NCBI RefSeq assembly: GCF_017313275.1 | Contig: NZ_JAFLNM010000003.1 | Coordinates: 124,001 to 188,000, forward strand | DNA length: 64,000 nucleotides | Reading direction: 5' to 3' | DNA from: Flagellimonas profundi | GTDB lineage: Bacteria > Bacteroidota > Bacteroidia > Flavobacteriales > Flavobacteriaceae | Shown here: positions 45,712 to 54,897 of the stretch, in pieces | How the letters are laid out: each line of letters begins with the position of its first letter | How positions within the stretch are numbered: the stretch's first letter is position 1 | Position numbers and translations under genes: made by a program | The notes under the pieces: model-generated | Told to the model about the DNA's origin: nothing | Database searches by the model: none | What the model saw: only the letters and a program-made list of their open reading frames with translations

Positions 45712-46111
45712 TTGTATTTTTATCGTGGACGATGATCCCATTACCGTGTTTGGTATTAAAAAAATGTTGAAATCGGTTGTTATTTGCGACGATATTCAAA
45801 TTTTTCAGAATGGACAGGAAGCTTACGAGGCCGTTAAAGAAAGAAAAGAGAACGGGAGAATTATTCCCGAGGTTATTTTCCTGGACATCAACATGCCAAT
45901 TATGGATGGATGGGATTTTCTGGATGAAATTATCGCTTTGGACATCAATGAGCATATCGTCATCAATATGATCACTTCTTCAATAGATCCCATGGATTAC
46001 GAAAAATGGAACGGTTTCAAAGATAGGTGTCCGTATACACTCAACTTTAAGAACAAACCCATTTTTAAAATTGAATCAAATGATCTCGGCTGCATCACAG
46101 CCGCTTCATAA
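45698..46111 (+). CDS. Single-domain response regulator
   Basis: 137 residues from the ATG at 45698; the frame is open 33 bases further back inside the kinase gene. Receiver domain only: acidic DDDP at 11-14, phospho-acceptor Asp63 (FLDINMPIMDGW), switch Thr/Ser (MITSSIDP) and Lys near 118-120 before Pro. There is no output domain, so it signals by protein contact like CheY or acts in a phosphorelay. Cognate kinase is directly upstream. Confidence 0.92.
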   Translation: MKTVSCIFIVDDDPITVFGIKKMLKSVVICDDIQIFQNGQEAYEAVKERKENGRIIPEVIFLDINMPIMDGWDFLDEIIALDINEHIVINMITSSIDPMDYEKWNGFKDRCPYTLNFKNKPIFKIESNDLGCITAAS

Positions 46112-46181
46112 ATTATAATAATCCGTATTTTTGGGGCAATCATGCACAGGTATTTGTGCAAACCAAAGTTCCCGAAGTATT

Positions 46182-47954
46182 TTGAAGTACATTGTTTTTT
46201 TTACGGCACTATTTCTTTTTGCATCCTGCGAATCGGAGACCAAGGACGAGAAACCTTCGTATCCAACACATTATGAAATGTCCAACGGTAAGGAAACAGC
46301 CACTTATCAACAAACTATTGATTATTATATCGCACTTGCCCGGGAATTTCCAGAAATAAACATTCACACCATTGGCAAAACGGACAGTGGCTATCCATTG
46401 CACATCGTCACATTTAATCCTGATGGAGATTTTAACTACGAGAATATACGAAAGGAGAAATCCATCATCCTGATAAATAATGGTATACATCCAGGAGAAA
46501 GCGATGGCATCGATGCCACAATGATGCTTTACAGGGATTTGGCCACCGAAAAACTGGACATGCCCCAAAATACGGTGCTGGTTACCATACCCATCTACAA
46601 CGTAGGTGGTTCATTGAACAGGAATTCCACCACAAGGGCCAATCAAAACGGTCCACTGGAATATGGCTTTCGTGGCAATGCCCGTAACTACGACCTCAAT
46701 CGGGATTTTATCAAAATGGACACCCAGAATGCACAGACCTTCGCCCAAATATTTCACAGGGTGAAGCCCGATGTGTTCATTGACAACCATGTGAGCAATG
46801 GAGCGGATTACCAATACACCTTGACCCACTTATTTACGCAACACAACAAATTGGGAGGCGAAATGGGCGAATACCTGCATGAAACATTGATGCCAAGTTT
46901 AGAAAATTCACTGGCGGAGAAAGATTGGGACATTACCCCTTACGTAAATGTATTTAACGTGCCACCAGAGATGGGGTTCAGCCAGTTTATGGATTACCCT
47001 AGGTATTCCACAGGATACACTACACTATGGAGTACTTTGGGACTCATGGTGGAAACCCATATGCTAAAACCCTACAAACAACGCGTTGAGGGCACCTACG
47101 ATCTCATGCAAAGCCTAATTGAGGTGGTTGAAGAAGAACATGAGCACATAAAAACACTACGTAAAGAAACCTTGGAGAAAAATTTAGATATTTCCGAGTA
47201 TTACTTTAATTGGCAAGTGGACACTACACAAAGTTCCAAACTTAACTTTAAAGGATATGAGGCGGAACAGATTACTAGTGAAGTAACAGGCCTACCACGT
47301 TTAAAGTACAATAGGGACAAGCCCTTTACCAAGGAAACCGTTTACCAAGATTATTTTTATCCAGCGGACACCATTGATGTTCCTGACGCCTACCTTATTA
47401 AGAAAAGTTGGCAAGGGGTCATAGAACGATTGGATGCCAACAAAATTCAATATACACCGTTAAAAAAAGATACCACACTTACCGTGGAGACCTACCGCAT
47501 TGTGGATTACGATACCCGAAATGCACCCTATGAAGGCCATTACCTGCATTCCAACACCCAAGTGGCAAAAAACACCGAGCAGGTCCATTTTAGAGAAGGC
47601 GATTTATGGGTTCCCACGCGCCAACCAGGAATTAGATACCTTTTGGAAACCTTGGAACCACAAGGCACCGACTCATTTTTCAATTGGAACTTTTTTGACA
47701 CCGTTCTACAGCGAAAAGAAGGTTTCTCCCCTTATGTTTTTGAAGATGTGGCATTGGAAATGTTGCAAAGTGATTCGCTATTGCAACAAGAATTTGAAAC
47801 TAAAAAAGAGGCTGATCTGAATTTTACCAACAACTGGTATGCTCAGCTCAATTGGATTTTTGAACGATCGGAACATTTTGAAGAAGCCTATCTCACCTAT
47901 CCGATTTACCGCGTGGCTAAAGGGAGCGATGCCTCGGGATTATTGCCTAATTAA
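46182..47954 (+). CDS. M14-family zinc carboxypeptidase-like lipoprotein (TTG start)
   Basis: 590 residues from a TTG at 46182, which gives a lipoprotein signal (MKYIVFFTALFLFASC); another TTG at 46131 adds 17 hydrophilic residues and spoils it. Peptidase M14 domain: zinc ligands His103/Glu106 (IHPGESDG) and His203 (DNHVSNGAD), and late GLMVETH with the likely general base. The C-terminal 200 residues are a less conserved domain. Likely digests peptides at the cell surface. It overlaps the convergent NUDIX gene by 8 bases. Confidence 0.85.
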   Translation: MKYIVFFTALFLFASCESETKDEKPSYPTHYEMSNGKETATYQQTIDYYIALAREFPEINIHTIGKTDSGYPLHIVTFNPDGDFNYENIRKEKSIILINNGIHPGESDGIDATMMLYRDLATEKLDMPQNTVLVTIPIYNVGGSLNRNSTTRANQNGPLEYGFRGNARNYDLNRDFIKMDTQNAQTFAQIFHRVKPDVFIDNHVSNGADYQYTLTHLFTQHNKLGGEMGEYLHETLMPSLENSLAEKDWDITPYVNVFNVPPEMGFSQFMDYPRYSTGYTTLWSTLGLMVETHMLKPYKQRVEGTYDLMQSLIEVVEEEHEHIKTLRKETLEKNLDISEYYFNWQVDTTQSSKLNFKGYEAEQITSEVTGLPRLKYNRDKPFTKETVYQDYFYPADTIDVPDAYLIKKSWQGVIERLDANKIQYTPLKKDTTLTVETYRIVDYDTRNAPYEGHYLHSNTQVAKNTEQVHFREGDLWVPTRQPGIRYLLETLEPQGTDSFFNWNFFDTVLQRKEGFSPYVFEDVALEMLQSDSLLQQEFETKKEADLNFTNNWYAQLNWIFERSEHFEEAYLTYPIYRVAKGSDASGLLPN

Positions 47955-48546
47955 AGGGCCAATCCTCGAACAGAACCTTAATGTTATGGTAAGAATTTTT
48001 TAATGCCTTTTTGGTCTTTCGGGCACCTTTCCACTTCACCTTTTTGATGCCTTCGGATTTTTCTGCCACCAATTTCCCTTTATAATTGGTGGACATAACA
48101 AACCAGTGCGTTTGTTTCAAACGGTATTCACCATTTCTTTTAAAGATGTGATAAGTGGTATGCAGAAACCGTTCTATTTTAAGGTTTTTTACGCCTGTTT
48201 CTTCCTCTACTTCGCGAATTGCGGCATTTTCTATGGATTCCCCTTTATCAACCTTTCCCTTGGGCAAATCCCATTTTCCATTCCTGTAAATGAAGAGGAC
48301 CTTCCCTTTTTTGTTGATTACAAATCCACCACCAGCAACCACTACAGGTATTTTATGCATAAAAAGCTTCAGTATTTTTTCATCATCGGGATGATACAGA
48401 TAGGCCTTCTTCAGCTTCTTTTTGGACAAAAGCTTGATAGCCTCAACAATGGAATCACCATCCAAAGAAAACAAATTACCATTGGAATCCTGGGGGCGCT
48501 CGTTTGTTAAGATCAGTGGAGCCTCATTAACAAAAACTTCATACAT
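47947..48546 (-). CDS. NUDIX hydrolase
   Basis: 199 residues. The Nudix box GKVDKGESIENAAIREVEEETGV is complete, preceded by GGGFVINKKGKVLFIYRNGKWDLPKG. N-terminal ~65 residues form an extra domain. Hydrolyses nucleoside diphosphate-linked compounds; the substrate cannot be read. Divergent from pyrE with only 7 bases between the two start codons. Confidence 0.9.
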   Translation of the reverse strand: MYEVFVNEAPLILTNERPQDSNGNLFSLDGDSIVEAIKLLSKKKLKKAYLYHPDDEKILKLFMHKIPVVVAGGGFVINKKGKVLFIYRNGKWDLPKGKVDKGESIENAAIREVEEETGVKNLKIERFLHTTYHIFKRNGEYRLKQTHWFVMSTNYKGKLVAEKSEGIKKVKWKGARKTKKALKNSYHNIKVLFEDWPFN

Positions 48547-48549
48547 TTG
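48542..48549 (+). promoter_or_regulatory. -7 box of pyrE
   Basis: TACATTTG, 4 bases before the pyrE ATG, and overlapping the start codon of the divergent NUDIX gene. Predicts a leaderless pyrE mRNA. No TTG at the usual -33 spacing was seen. Confidence 0.4.
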
Positions 48550-48553
48550 CGCA

Positions 48554-49195
48554 ATGGTTTTAGATAAGCAAATCGCAAAAAAAACAGCCGAGCTGTTATT
48601 ACAAATTAATGCAATTAAGTTGGAACCTGAAAATCCTTTTACTTGGGCTTCGGGTTGGAAATCGCCTATTTATTGCGATAATAGGATCATGCTCTCTTAC
48701 CCCCAAGTGCGGAATTTTGTGAGGGAAGAAATTGCCAAACAAGTCGAGAAACTCTATGGTAGGCCAGATGTAATCGCAGGAGTCGCTACTGGCGCCATCG
48801 GAATTGGAATTTTGGTCGCCGAAGCACTGGGTCTCCCCTTTGTTTATGTAAGACCAAAACCAAAAGAGCACGGAAGGCAAAACCAAATTGAAGGTTATTT
48901 TGAAGCTGGGCAGAGCGTCGTGGTCATCGAAGACCTTATAAGTACGGGCAACAGCAGTTTAAATGCCGTGCAGGCCCTGAAGGCTCAAAATGCCGATATT
49001 AAAGGTATGATCGCAATATTCACCTATGGTTTTCCCGTATCCATCGAAAACTTTGAAAAAGAGGGTGTGGAACTTCATACGCTATCCGATTACCAAAACC
49101 TGATCGAACAAGCCTCGGAGACCAACTACATTCAACAAAATCAATTACAGACCCTATTGGAGTGGAGATCCAATCCACAAGAATGGAAGAAATAA
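48554..49195 (+). CDS. pyrE: Orotate phosphoribosyltransferase
   Basis: 213 residues from the ATG at 48554; the frame is open further upstream but that is antisense to the NUDIX gene. PRPP loop VVVIEDLISTGNSS (about 122-135) and the catalytic Lys-containing RPKPKEHGRQNQIEG. Makes OMP in pyrimidine synthesis. It is followed 9 bases later by an SRPBCC-like gene. Confidence 0.95.
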   Translation: MVLDKQIAKKTAELLLQINAIKLEPENPFTWASGWKSPIYCDNRIMLSYPQVRNFVREEIAKQVEKLYGRPDVIAGVATGAIGIGILVAEALGLPFVYVRPKPKEHGRQNQIEGYFEAGQSVVVIEDLISTGNSSLNAVQALKAQNADIKGMIAIFTYGFPVSIENFEKEGVELHTLSDYQNLIEQASETNYIQQNQLQTLLEWRSNPQEWKK

Positions 49196-49204
49196 AAATT
49201 TACA

Positions 49205-49603
49205 ATGCACATTGAAACCCCAACAAAGCAGGTAGCTAAAAGCGACAAGGAAGTATTTGAGTTCTTGACCAATATCAAAAACTTTGAAATACTGATGCCC
49301 GATAACATAGACAAATTCGAAGTGTTGGACGAGAACACTTTTAAATTTGCATTGAAAGGCATGCCCGAAATCGTGCTCCGGTTAAAGGAACAAAACCCGA
49401 ATGACAAAGTGGTATTGGGCGCTGCCAGCGATAAGCTGCCCTTTACATTGACCGCGGACATTAACGCTCTGGGCGAAAACGAAAGCGAAGTTGCATTGAG
49501 TTTTGAAGGAGAGTTCAATGCCATGATGGCCATGATGATCAAAGCACCCATTACCAATTTTATGGGAACCCTGTCCAACAACTTGGACAAAATAGGTCAG
49601 TAA
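49205..49603 (+). CDS. SRPBCC-like small protein
   Basis: 132 residues: MHIETPTKQVAKSDKEVFEFLTNIKNFEILMPDNI, an alternating strand region, and a long C-terminal helix, like the START/SRPBCC ligand-binding fold. No catalytic motif. It lies right behind pyrE, an arrangement common in flavobacteria, and overlaps birA convergently by 7 bases. The function is unknown. Confidence 0.8.
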   Translation: MHIETPTKQVAKSDKEVFEFLTNIKNFEILMPDNIDKFEVLDENTFKFALKGMPEIVLRLKEQNPNDKVVLGAASDKLPFTLTADINALGENESEVALSFEGEFNAMMAMMIKAPITNFMGTLSNNLDKIGQ

Positions 49604-50340
49604 AGCAAGCTTACTTGCTTTAGATCAAATTCTTTAAATATCCTATCCTCCAGCTCGATCACCAATTTTCCGGAAGATGAAACCCTTCGGATATACCCCA
49701 TGAACATTTCTCCGTCGCCATCGGTAAAAGTGGAAGGTTTGTCCTTTCTAAAAAGTAACTTTTCGTAGAAGGGCAACAATTGCGTGACGGTCTTGGATTC
49801 GATAGCTTCCAAACGCAACCAGATACGCTCCAGGAGTTTTTGGAGCAGTTCATCCAGATCAAAATTGCGGCCTGTAATTCGTTTCAAAGAGGAAGCTTTG
49901 TCCAAATTTTCAAAATCCGTTTGGTTCACGTTCAAGCCAATTCCGATAATGGACTGTCCCACCCTTTCACCTTTGAGCACATTTTCGATCAAAATGCCAC
50001 AAACTTTCTTGGAACCTGACATAATGTCGTTGGGCCATTTTATCTTCACATTTGGCACCAAAAATTCTTCCAACACATCATAAACCGCCATGGAAATGGC
50101 AATGTTCAGAACAAACTGATGTTTGACACTTAACGCATCAAACCTTCGCAACACGCTGAATGTAAGGTTTTTGCTGCTTTCGGAATACCAAACCGTTCCC
50201 ATCTGCCCCCTACCGTTCAATTGTTTTTCGGCAACAACAACAGTATAATCCAACGGATTTTCCGAGCGCAACAAATCCTTTAAATATTGATTTGTGGAAT
50301 CCGTGGCATCAAGTTTGAGTAATTGAAAATGTTTTCCCAA
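49597..50340 (-). CDS. birA: Biotin--[acetyl-CoA-carboxylase] ligase
   Basis: 247 residues. Biotin ligase motif GRGQMGTVWYSE (43-54), KIKWPNDI (about 99-106) and GIGLNVNQ. It lacks the N-terminal helix-turn-helix of E. coli BirA, so it is a ligase only and not a repressor. Divergent from rsfS. Confidence 0.93.
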   Translation of the reverse strand: MGKHFQLLKLDATDSTNQYLKDLLRSENPLDYTVVVAEKQLNGRGQMGTVWYSESSKNLTFSVLRRFDALSVKHQFVLNIAISMAVYDVLEEFLVPNVKIKWPNDIMSGSKKVCGILIENVLKGERVGQSIIGIGLNVNQTDFENLDKASSLKRITGRNFDLDELLQKLLERIWLRLEAIESKTVTQLLPFYEKLLFRKDKPSTFTDGDGEMFMGYIRRVSSSGKLVIELEDRIFKEFDLKQVSLLY

Positions 50341-50395
50341 TGTGACAAGCCTTTACGATTTGTTAAAAACTAGGGCTAAGAAAACAAAAAAAACA

Positions 50396-50403
50396 TAACT
50401 TTG
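50396..50403 (+). promoter_or_regulatory. -7 box of the rsfS-ftsH operon
   Basis: TAACTTTG, 19 bases before the rsfS ATG. The nearest TTTG upstream is 33 bases away, too far for a standard -33 element. Confidence 0.35.
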
Positions 50404-50422
50404 TAAAAACTAAATTTTTTGA

Positions 50423-50800
50423 ATGCAGAAAACGAAAGCTAGTGCAGATGAATTGATTGCCTTGATCCTGGAAGGAATAGAAGACGTTAAAGGAGTTGAT
50501 ATAAATCTACTGGACCTTAGGGAAATCGAAAATACAGTTTGCGACTACTTTATCATCTGCACTGGTACTTCCAACACACATGTTAACGCAATAGTATCCT
50601 CCATCCAAAAGAAGGTAAGCAAAGCCATACACGACAAGCCATGGCATGTTGAAGGCTCTGAAAACGCTGAATGGGTGCTGATGGATTATGTAAATGTTGT
50701 GGTACATGTATTTCAAAAACACATTAGGGAATTTTATGACATTGAAGGGCTTTGGGGAGATGCCAAGGTCACTATGGTGGAAAGCAGTTACAATTCTTAA
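50423..50800 (+). CDS. rsfS: Ribosomal silencing factor RsfS
   Basis: 125 residues: VKGVDINLLDLREIENTVCDYFIICTGTSNTHVNAI and the C-terminal HVFQKHIREFYDIEGLWGDA motif. Binds uL14 and blocks subunit joining. It opens the operon with ftsH, 6 bases ahead. Confidence 0.95.
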   Translation: MQKTKASADELIALILEGIEDVKGVDINLLDLREIENTVCDYFIICTGTSNTHVNAIVSSIQKKVSKAIHDKPWHVEGSENAEWVLMDYVNVVVHVFQKHIREFYDIEGLWGDAKVTMVESSYNS

Positions 50801-50806
50801 GAAAAA

Positions 50807-52759
50807 ATGGCAAACGAAAACAACCCGAATAATAATGCTCCAAAGAAACCACGCTTTAGCTCGTGGTGGATTTATGGTGTGGTAATCGCTATTATAATTG
50901 GCTTCCAATTTTTTGGAGGAAGCAGTTTTTCTAGCACAGAAAAAACCACAACTTCTGAGTTACAGGAATTTTTACGCAACGGTGACATATCCAAAATCGT
51001 CATCATTACAAATACGCGTCAGGCCAAGGTATACCTTACCGAGGAGGCCATGAAAAAGGACGTCCACAAAGGTGTGGCCGAGAAACCCCTTTTCCCCTCC
51101 ACTGGTCTGGTACCACAATACGTTCTGGACTACGGAGACCTCCAGATTTTCCAGAATGAAATCACGGAAATCAAGAAAGAAAACAACTTGGACACCATTG
51201 TCGAATTCGACACGGAATCCAATGTGCTCGGTGAAATATTCTTGACCCTGCTGCCATTCGCTCTTATTATAGGTATTTGGATATACCTCATGCGCAGAAT
51301 GTCTGGTGGTGCAGGAGGTGGTGCAGGCGGACAGATTTTCAATATCGGAAAATCCAAGGCCAAACTATTCGATGAAAAAACGGATACCCGTACATCTTTT
51401 AAAGATGTAGCAGGCTTGGAAGGTGCAAAAGAAGAAGTTCAGGAAATCGTAGAGTTCCTTAAAAACCCGGATAAATATACCTCCCTTGGGGGTAAAATAC
51501 CAAAGGGAGCCCTTTTGGTAGGCCCTCCCGGTACAGGTAAGACCCTTTTGGCAAAAGCCGTGGCAGGTGAGGCAAAAGTGCCTTTCTTCTCACTATCAGG
51601 TTCAGACTTCGTGGAGATGTTCGTAGGTGTGGGGGCATCAAGGGTAAGGGATTTGTTCAAACAAGCGAAGGACAAATCACCCGCCATCATATTTATTGAT
51701 GAAATCGACGCAATTGGACGTGCAAGGGGAAAGAACAACTTTACGGGTTCCAATGACGAGCGTGAAAATACATTGAACCAGTTATTGACCGAAATGGATG
51801 GTTTCGGCACCAACACCAACGTAATTGTGTTGGCTGCAACCAACCGTGCCGATGTACTGGATAAAGCATTGATGCGTGCAGGGCGTTTTGACCGTCAAAT
51901 TTATGTTGACCTACCCGACCTTAACGAAAGAAAGGAAATATTCGAAGTTCACCTTCGTCCCATTAAAACGGCAGAAACACTGGATTTGGACTTTTTGGCC
52001 AAGCAAACACCCGGTTTCTCAGGAGCAGATATTGCCAATGTCTGTAACGAAGCTGCACTTATCGCCGCCCGTAAAGAGAAAAAAGCGGTGACAAAACAAG
52101 ACTTCTTGGATGCCGTTGACAGAATTGTTGGAGGTCTGGAAAAGAAGAACAAAATCATCACCCCGGACGAAAAGAAAACCATTGCCTTCCACGAAGCAGG
52201 GCACGCCACCGTAAGCTGGATGTTGGAACATGCTGCACCGTTGGTAAAAGTTACCATTGTACCGCGTGGACAATCGCTGGGTGCCGCTTGGTACCTTCCC
52301 GAAGAACGCTTAATTGTTCGACCAGAGCAAATGTTCGATGAAATGTGTGCGACCATGGGTGGTAGAGCCGCAGAAAAAGTAATGTTCGGCAAAATTTCCA
52401 CAGGTGCATTGAGTGATTTGGAAAAAGTAACCAAACAAGCTCGTGCCATGGTTACCATATATGGGCTTAATGATGAATTGGGGAACATTACCTATTACGA
52501 TTCTTCAGGACAGAACGAGTACGGGTTCACCAAACCGTATAGTGAAGAAACGGCCCAAAAAATTGACCAAGAGATATCCAAAATGATAGAAAAGCAGTAT
52601 CAGCGAGCTATTAAATTGTTGGAAGACAATAAAGACAAGCTTACCGAACTTGCCGAAAGACTTTTGGACAAAGAGGTTATTTTTAAAGACGATTTGGAAA
52701 AGATTTTTGGCCAGAGACCTTTTGAAAAAGAGGAAGAAAAACTTGAACCTGCCGAATAA
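50807..52759 (+). CDS. ftsH: ATP-dependent zinc metalloprotease FtsH
   Basis: 650 residues. Two membrane helices (about 24-42 and 147-165), AAA module with Walker A GPPGTGKT (239-246), Walker B FIDEIDAIG, SRH, and peptidase HEAGH (462-466), with third zinc ligand in a DLEKVTKQA region. Degrades membrane and some soluble proteins. The C-terminus is acidic. It is followed by a LUD-domain gene after 66 bases. Confidence 0.98.
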   Translation: MANENNPNNNAPKKPRFSSWWIYGVVIAIIIGFQFFGGSSFSSTEKTTTSELQEFLRNGDISKIVIITNTRQAKVYLTEEAMKKDVHKGVAEKPLFPSTGLVPQYVLDYGDLQIFQNEITEIKKENNLDTIVEFDTESNVLGEIFLTLLPFALIIGIWIYLMRRMSGGAGGGAGGQIFNIGKSKAKLFDEKTDTRTSFKDVAGLEGAKEEVQEIVEFLKNPDKYTSLGGKIPKGALLVGPPGTGKTLLAKAVAGEAKVPFFSLSGSDFVEMFVGVGASRVRDLFKQAKDKSPAIIFIDEIDAIGRARGKNNFTGSNDERENTLNQLLTEMDGFGTNTNVIVLAATNRADVLDKALMRAGRFDRQIYVDLPDLNERKEIFEVHLRPIKTAETLDLDFLAKQTPGFSGADIANVCNEAALIAARKEKKAVTKQDFLDAVDRIVGGLEKKNKIITPDEKKTIAFHEAGHATVSWMLEHAAPLVKVTIVPRGQSLGAAWYLPEERLIVRPEQMFDEMCATMGGRAAEKVMFGKISTGALSDLEKVTKQARAMVTIYGLNDELGNITYYDSSGQNEYGFTKPYSEETAQKIDQEISKMIEKQYQRAIKLLEDNKDKLTELAERLLDKEVIFKDDLEKIFGQRPFEKEEEKLEPAE

Positions 52760-52825
52760 AATCATTTAGCAAAATCTAACCAAAAGAATTATATTGATTC
52801 AGTAGAAAAGAACGCATAACCATAA

Positions 52826-53434
52826 ATGGGAGTTTTTAAAAAACTTTTCGGAGGAGGAAAAAAGGTTTCCAAGGAAACCACGGAAACCCGTGGTGAGCAC
52901 ATGCCCGATTTAAAGATTCCCGTAGATGAGAAATTTACCATCTACTTTAAAAAAAATGGTGGCAAATTTATCTACTGCGAAGATTTTGCAGAGGTTTCCG
53001 AAGCGTTAAAAAACATTATTTCGGAAAATGATTGGCAAAACCATCTTTTTTATTCCATGGATCCCAGATTGGAAACACGTTTTGCTTCGGAGAACATTAA
53101 CTTCACCAATGACCGCAACGAAAGCGATATTTTCTTTACAACCTGTGAGCACCTTGTTGCACACAACGGTTCCATTTTGGTATGCTCCAATCAAATAAAG
53201 GAAAAGAAATTAAACGAACTCCCTTCCAACTTGGTGGTTTTTGCCACCACAAGTCAATTGGTGGATTCCATCAGTGAAGCACTCAAAATTATCAAAGAAC
53301 GCTATCAAAAAAATATTCCCAATAACATTACAACCTTAAAGCACTTTCAGCAAACTCCCGAAAACAAAGATGACTTTCTTTCCTACGGAAGTGCCTCAAA
53401 AAATGTATATCTTTTACTCCTAGAAGATTTCTAA
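52826..53434 (+). CDS. LUD-domain protein (LutC/YkgG-like)
   Basis: 202 residues. The N-terminal 30 residues are basic (MGVFKKLFGGGKKVSKET); the rest resembles a LUD domain, with CEHLVAHNGSILVCSNQIKEKKLNELPSNLVVFATTSQLVDSI, the region that in LutC-type proteins precedes the active pocket. No lutA/lutB partner genes are nearby, so lactate oxidation is unlikely. It sits between ftsH and cdsA (4-base gap to cdsA); a role in envelope or phospholipid homeostasis is only a contextual guess. Confidence 0.82.
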   Translation: MGVFKKLFGGGKKVSKETTETRGEHMPDLKIPVDEKFTIYFKKNGGKFIYCEDFAEVSEALKNIISENDWQNHLFYSMDPRLETRFASENINFTNDRNESDIFFTTCEHLVAHNGSILVCSNQIKEKKLNELPSNLVVFATTSQLVDSISEALKIIKERYQKNIPNNITTLKHFQQTPENKDDFLSYGSASKNVYLLLLEDF

Positions 53435-53438
53435 ATAA

Positions 53439-54242
53439 ATGAGAGAGCTTTTGCGACGCTCCATAACAGGAGTGATTTACGTGGTACTTTTGCTAGGAGC
53501 GGTATTCTTGAGCTCGGATGCCTTCGATTTTTTATTTATGACCTTTGGTTTGGCTTGTCTATATGAATTTAAACGTATTGTCCGTTTAAAAGGATATTAT
53601 GTGTTTATGGCCTATTTGGCGTTATGGTGGGTCTTTATTTATTTGACCAATGACACAACTGCCATCAACCTTTTGATGCTGTTGACCATTACCGTGGATA
53701 TCGCATTACTGATGTTTCTTTTCTCTAAAGGCCCCAGGAATTTCACCAGTTTTCAGAAGTTTTTTATTGGACTCTTCTACATTGGGGGCGGATGTATTTT
53801 TTTAACTATGATCCCCTATAAGATCGATGAATTTGCCCAGTTTTTGATCATGGGCATCTTTATTTTGATATGGGTCAATGATACGTTTGCCTATTTAGTG
53901 GGCCGAACTTTTGGCCGCACAAAACTTTTTCCTTCAGTTTCACCAAAAAAAACCATTGAAGGTTCTGTTGGAGGTCTTATTTTTGCACTGGTAGCTGCTT
54001 ATTTTTTATCGTGGTACGAAACAAGGCTCACGGTAATGGAATGGATGGCAATGGCCTGTTTAATAGTGATTGCAGGAAGTTTGGGCGATTTATTGGAATC
54101 AAAATTCAAACGAATGGCAGGAGTAAAGGATAGCGGGGCTATTTTACCTGGACATGGCGGAATTTGGGACCGACTGGATAGCTTGGTTTTTGCAGCACCT
54201 TTTGCTTATTTGATTTTAACTATATTCTCCTATGTTTCATAA
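53439..54242 (+). CDS. cdsA: Phosphatidate cytidylyltransferase
   Basis: 267 residues, about eight membrane helices. CDP-diglyceride synthetase signature from Ser214 to Asp248 (SLGDLLESKFKRMAGVKDSG..PGHGGIWDRLD). Makes CDP-diacylglycerol for phospholipids. Its 3' end overlaps psd by 11 bases, so the two are probably coupled. Confidence 0.95.
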   Translation: MRELLRRSITGVIYVVLLLGAVFLSSDAFDFLFMTFGLACLYEFKRIVRLKGYYVFMAYLALWWVFIYLTNDTTAINLLMLLTITVDIALLMFLFSKGPRNFTSFQKFFIGLFYIGGGCIFLTMIPYKIDEFAQFLIMGIFILIWVNDTFAYLVGRTFGRTKLFPSVSPKKTIEGSVGGLIFALVAAYFLSWYETRLTVMEWMAMACLIVIAGSLGDLLESKFKRMAGVKDSGAILPGHGGIWDRLDSLVFAAPFAYLILTIFSYVS

Positions 54243-54897
54243 AGAGGGGCAAAAAATTATTATCACCACATTTTTTTTAGTGGTAGCTGTGGTATTGACC
54301 GCACAGTACTTCATTGATGTTGAATGGATTCGGTTTACGGTACAAATTGCTGCATTGTTGCTTTTGATAGCTATTCTACAATTTTTTAGGAACCCAAAAA
54401 GGTTGGTCACGCCCAATTTTGATGAAATATTGGCCCCAGTTGATGGAAAAGTGGTTGTAATCGAAGAGGTTTACGAGCCCGAATACTTCAAAGAGAACAG
54501 AAAGCAAGTATCCATATTCATGTCTCCCACCAATGTGCACGTTACAAGGTATCCGGCTAGCGGAACAGTTACCTATTCCAAATACCACCCCGGAAAATAT
54601 TTGGTGGCCTGGCACCCAAAATCCAGTACTGAAAATGAACGTACCACTATAATACTGCACACACCAAAATTTGGGGAAATCGGGTACAGACAAATAGCAG
54701 GTGCCATGGCACGTAGGATCGTAAACTATGCCGAAGAGGGCGAACAAGTTACTCAGGGCGAGGATGCTGGATTCATAAAATTTGGGTCCAGAGTAGATCT
54801 GTTGTTACCGCTAGACTGTGATATTAACGTAAAACTCAATCAAAAAGTAGTTGGAGCACGCACTTGCATTGCTTCCGTTAGACCATTGGATGATTAA
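54232..54897 (+). CDS. psd: Phosphatidylserine decarboxylase proenzyme (short type)
   Basis: 221 residues, of the short Psd-A type. Membrane helices at about 9-27 and 34-52, PVDGKVV (Asp71), SPTNVHVTRYP (His103), and the self-cleavage Gly185-Ser186 in FIKFGSRVD, where Ser becomes the pyruvoyl group. Produces phosphatidylethanolamine. It overlaps both cdsA (11 bases) and the acyl-CoA-binding gene (8 bases). Confidence 0.95.
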   Translation: MFHKEGQKIIITTFFLVVAVVLTAQYFIDVEWIRFTVQIAALLLLIAILQFFRNPKRLVTPNFDEILAPVDGKVVVIEEVYEPEYFKENRKQVSIFMSPTNVHVTRYPASGTVTYSKYHPGKYLVAWHPKSSTENERTTIILHTPKFGEIGYRQIAGAMARRIVNYAEEGEQVTQGEDAGFIKFGSRVDLLLPLDCDINVKLNQKVVGARTCIASVRPLDD

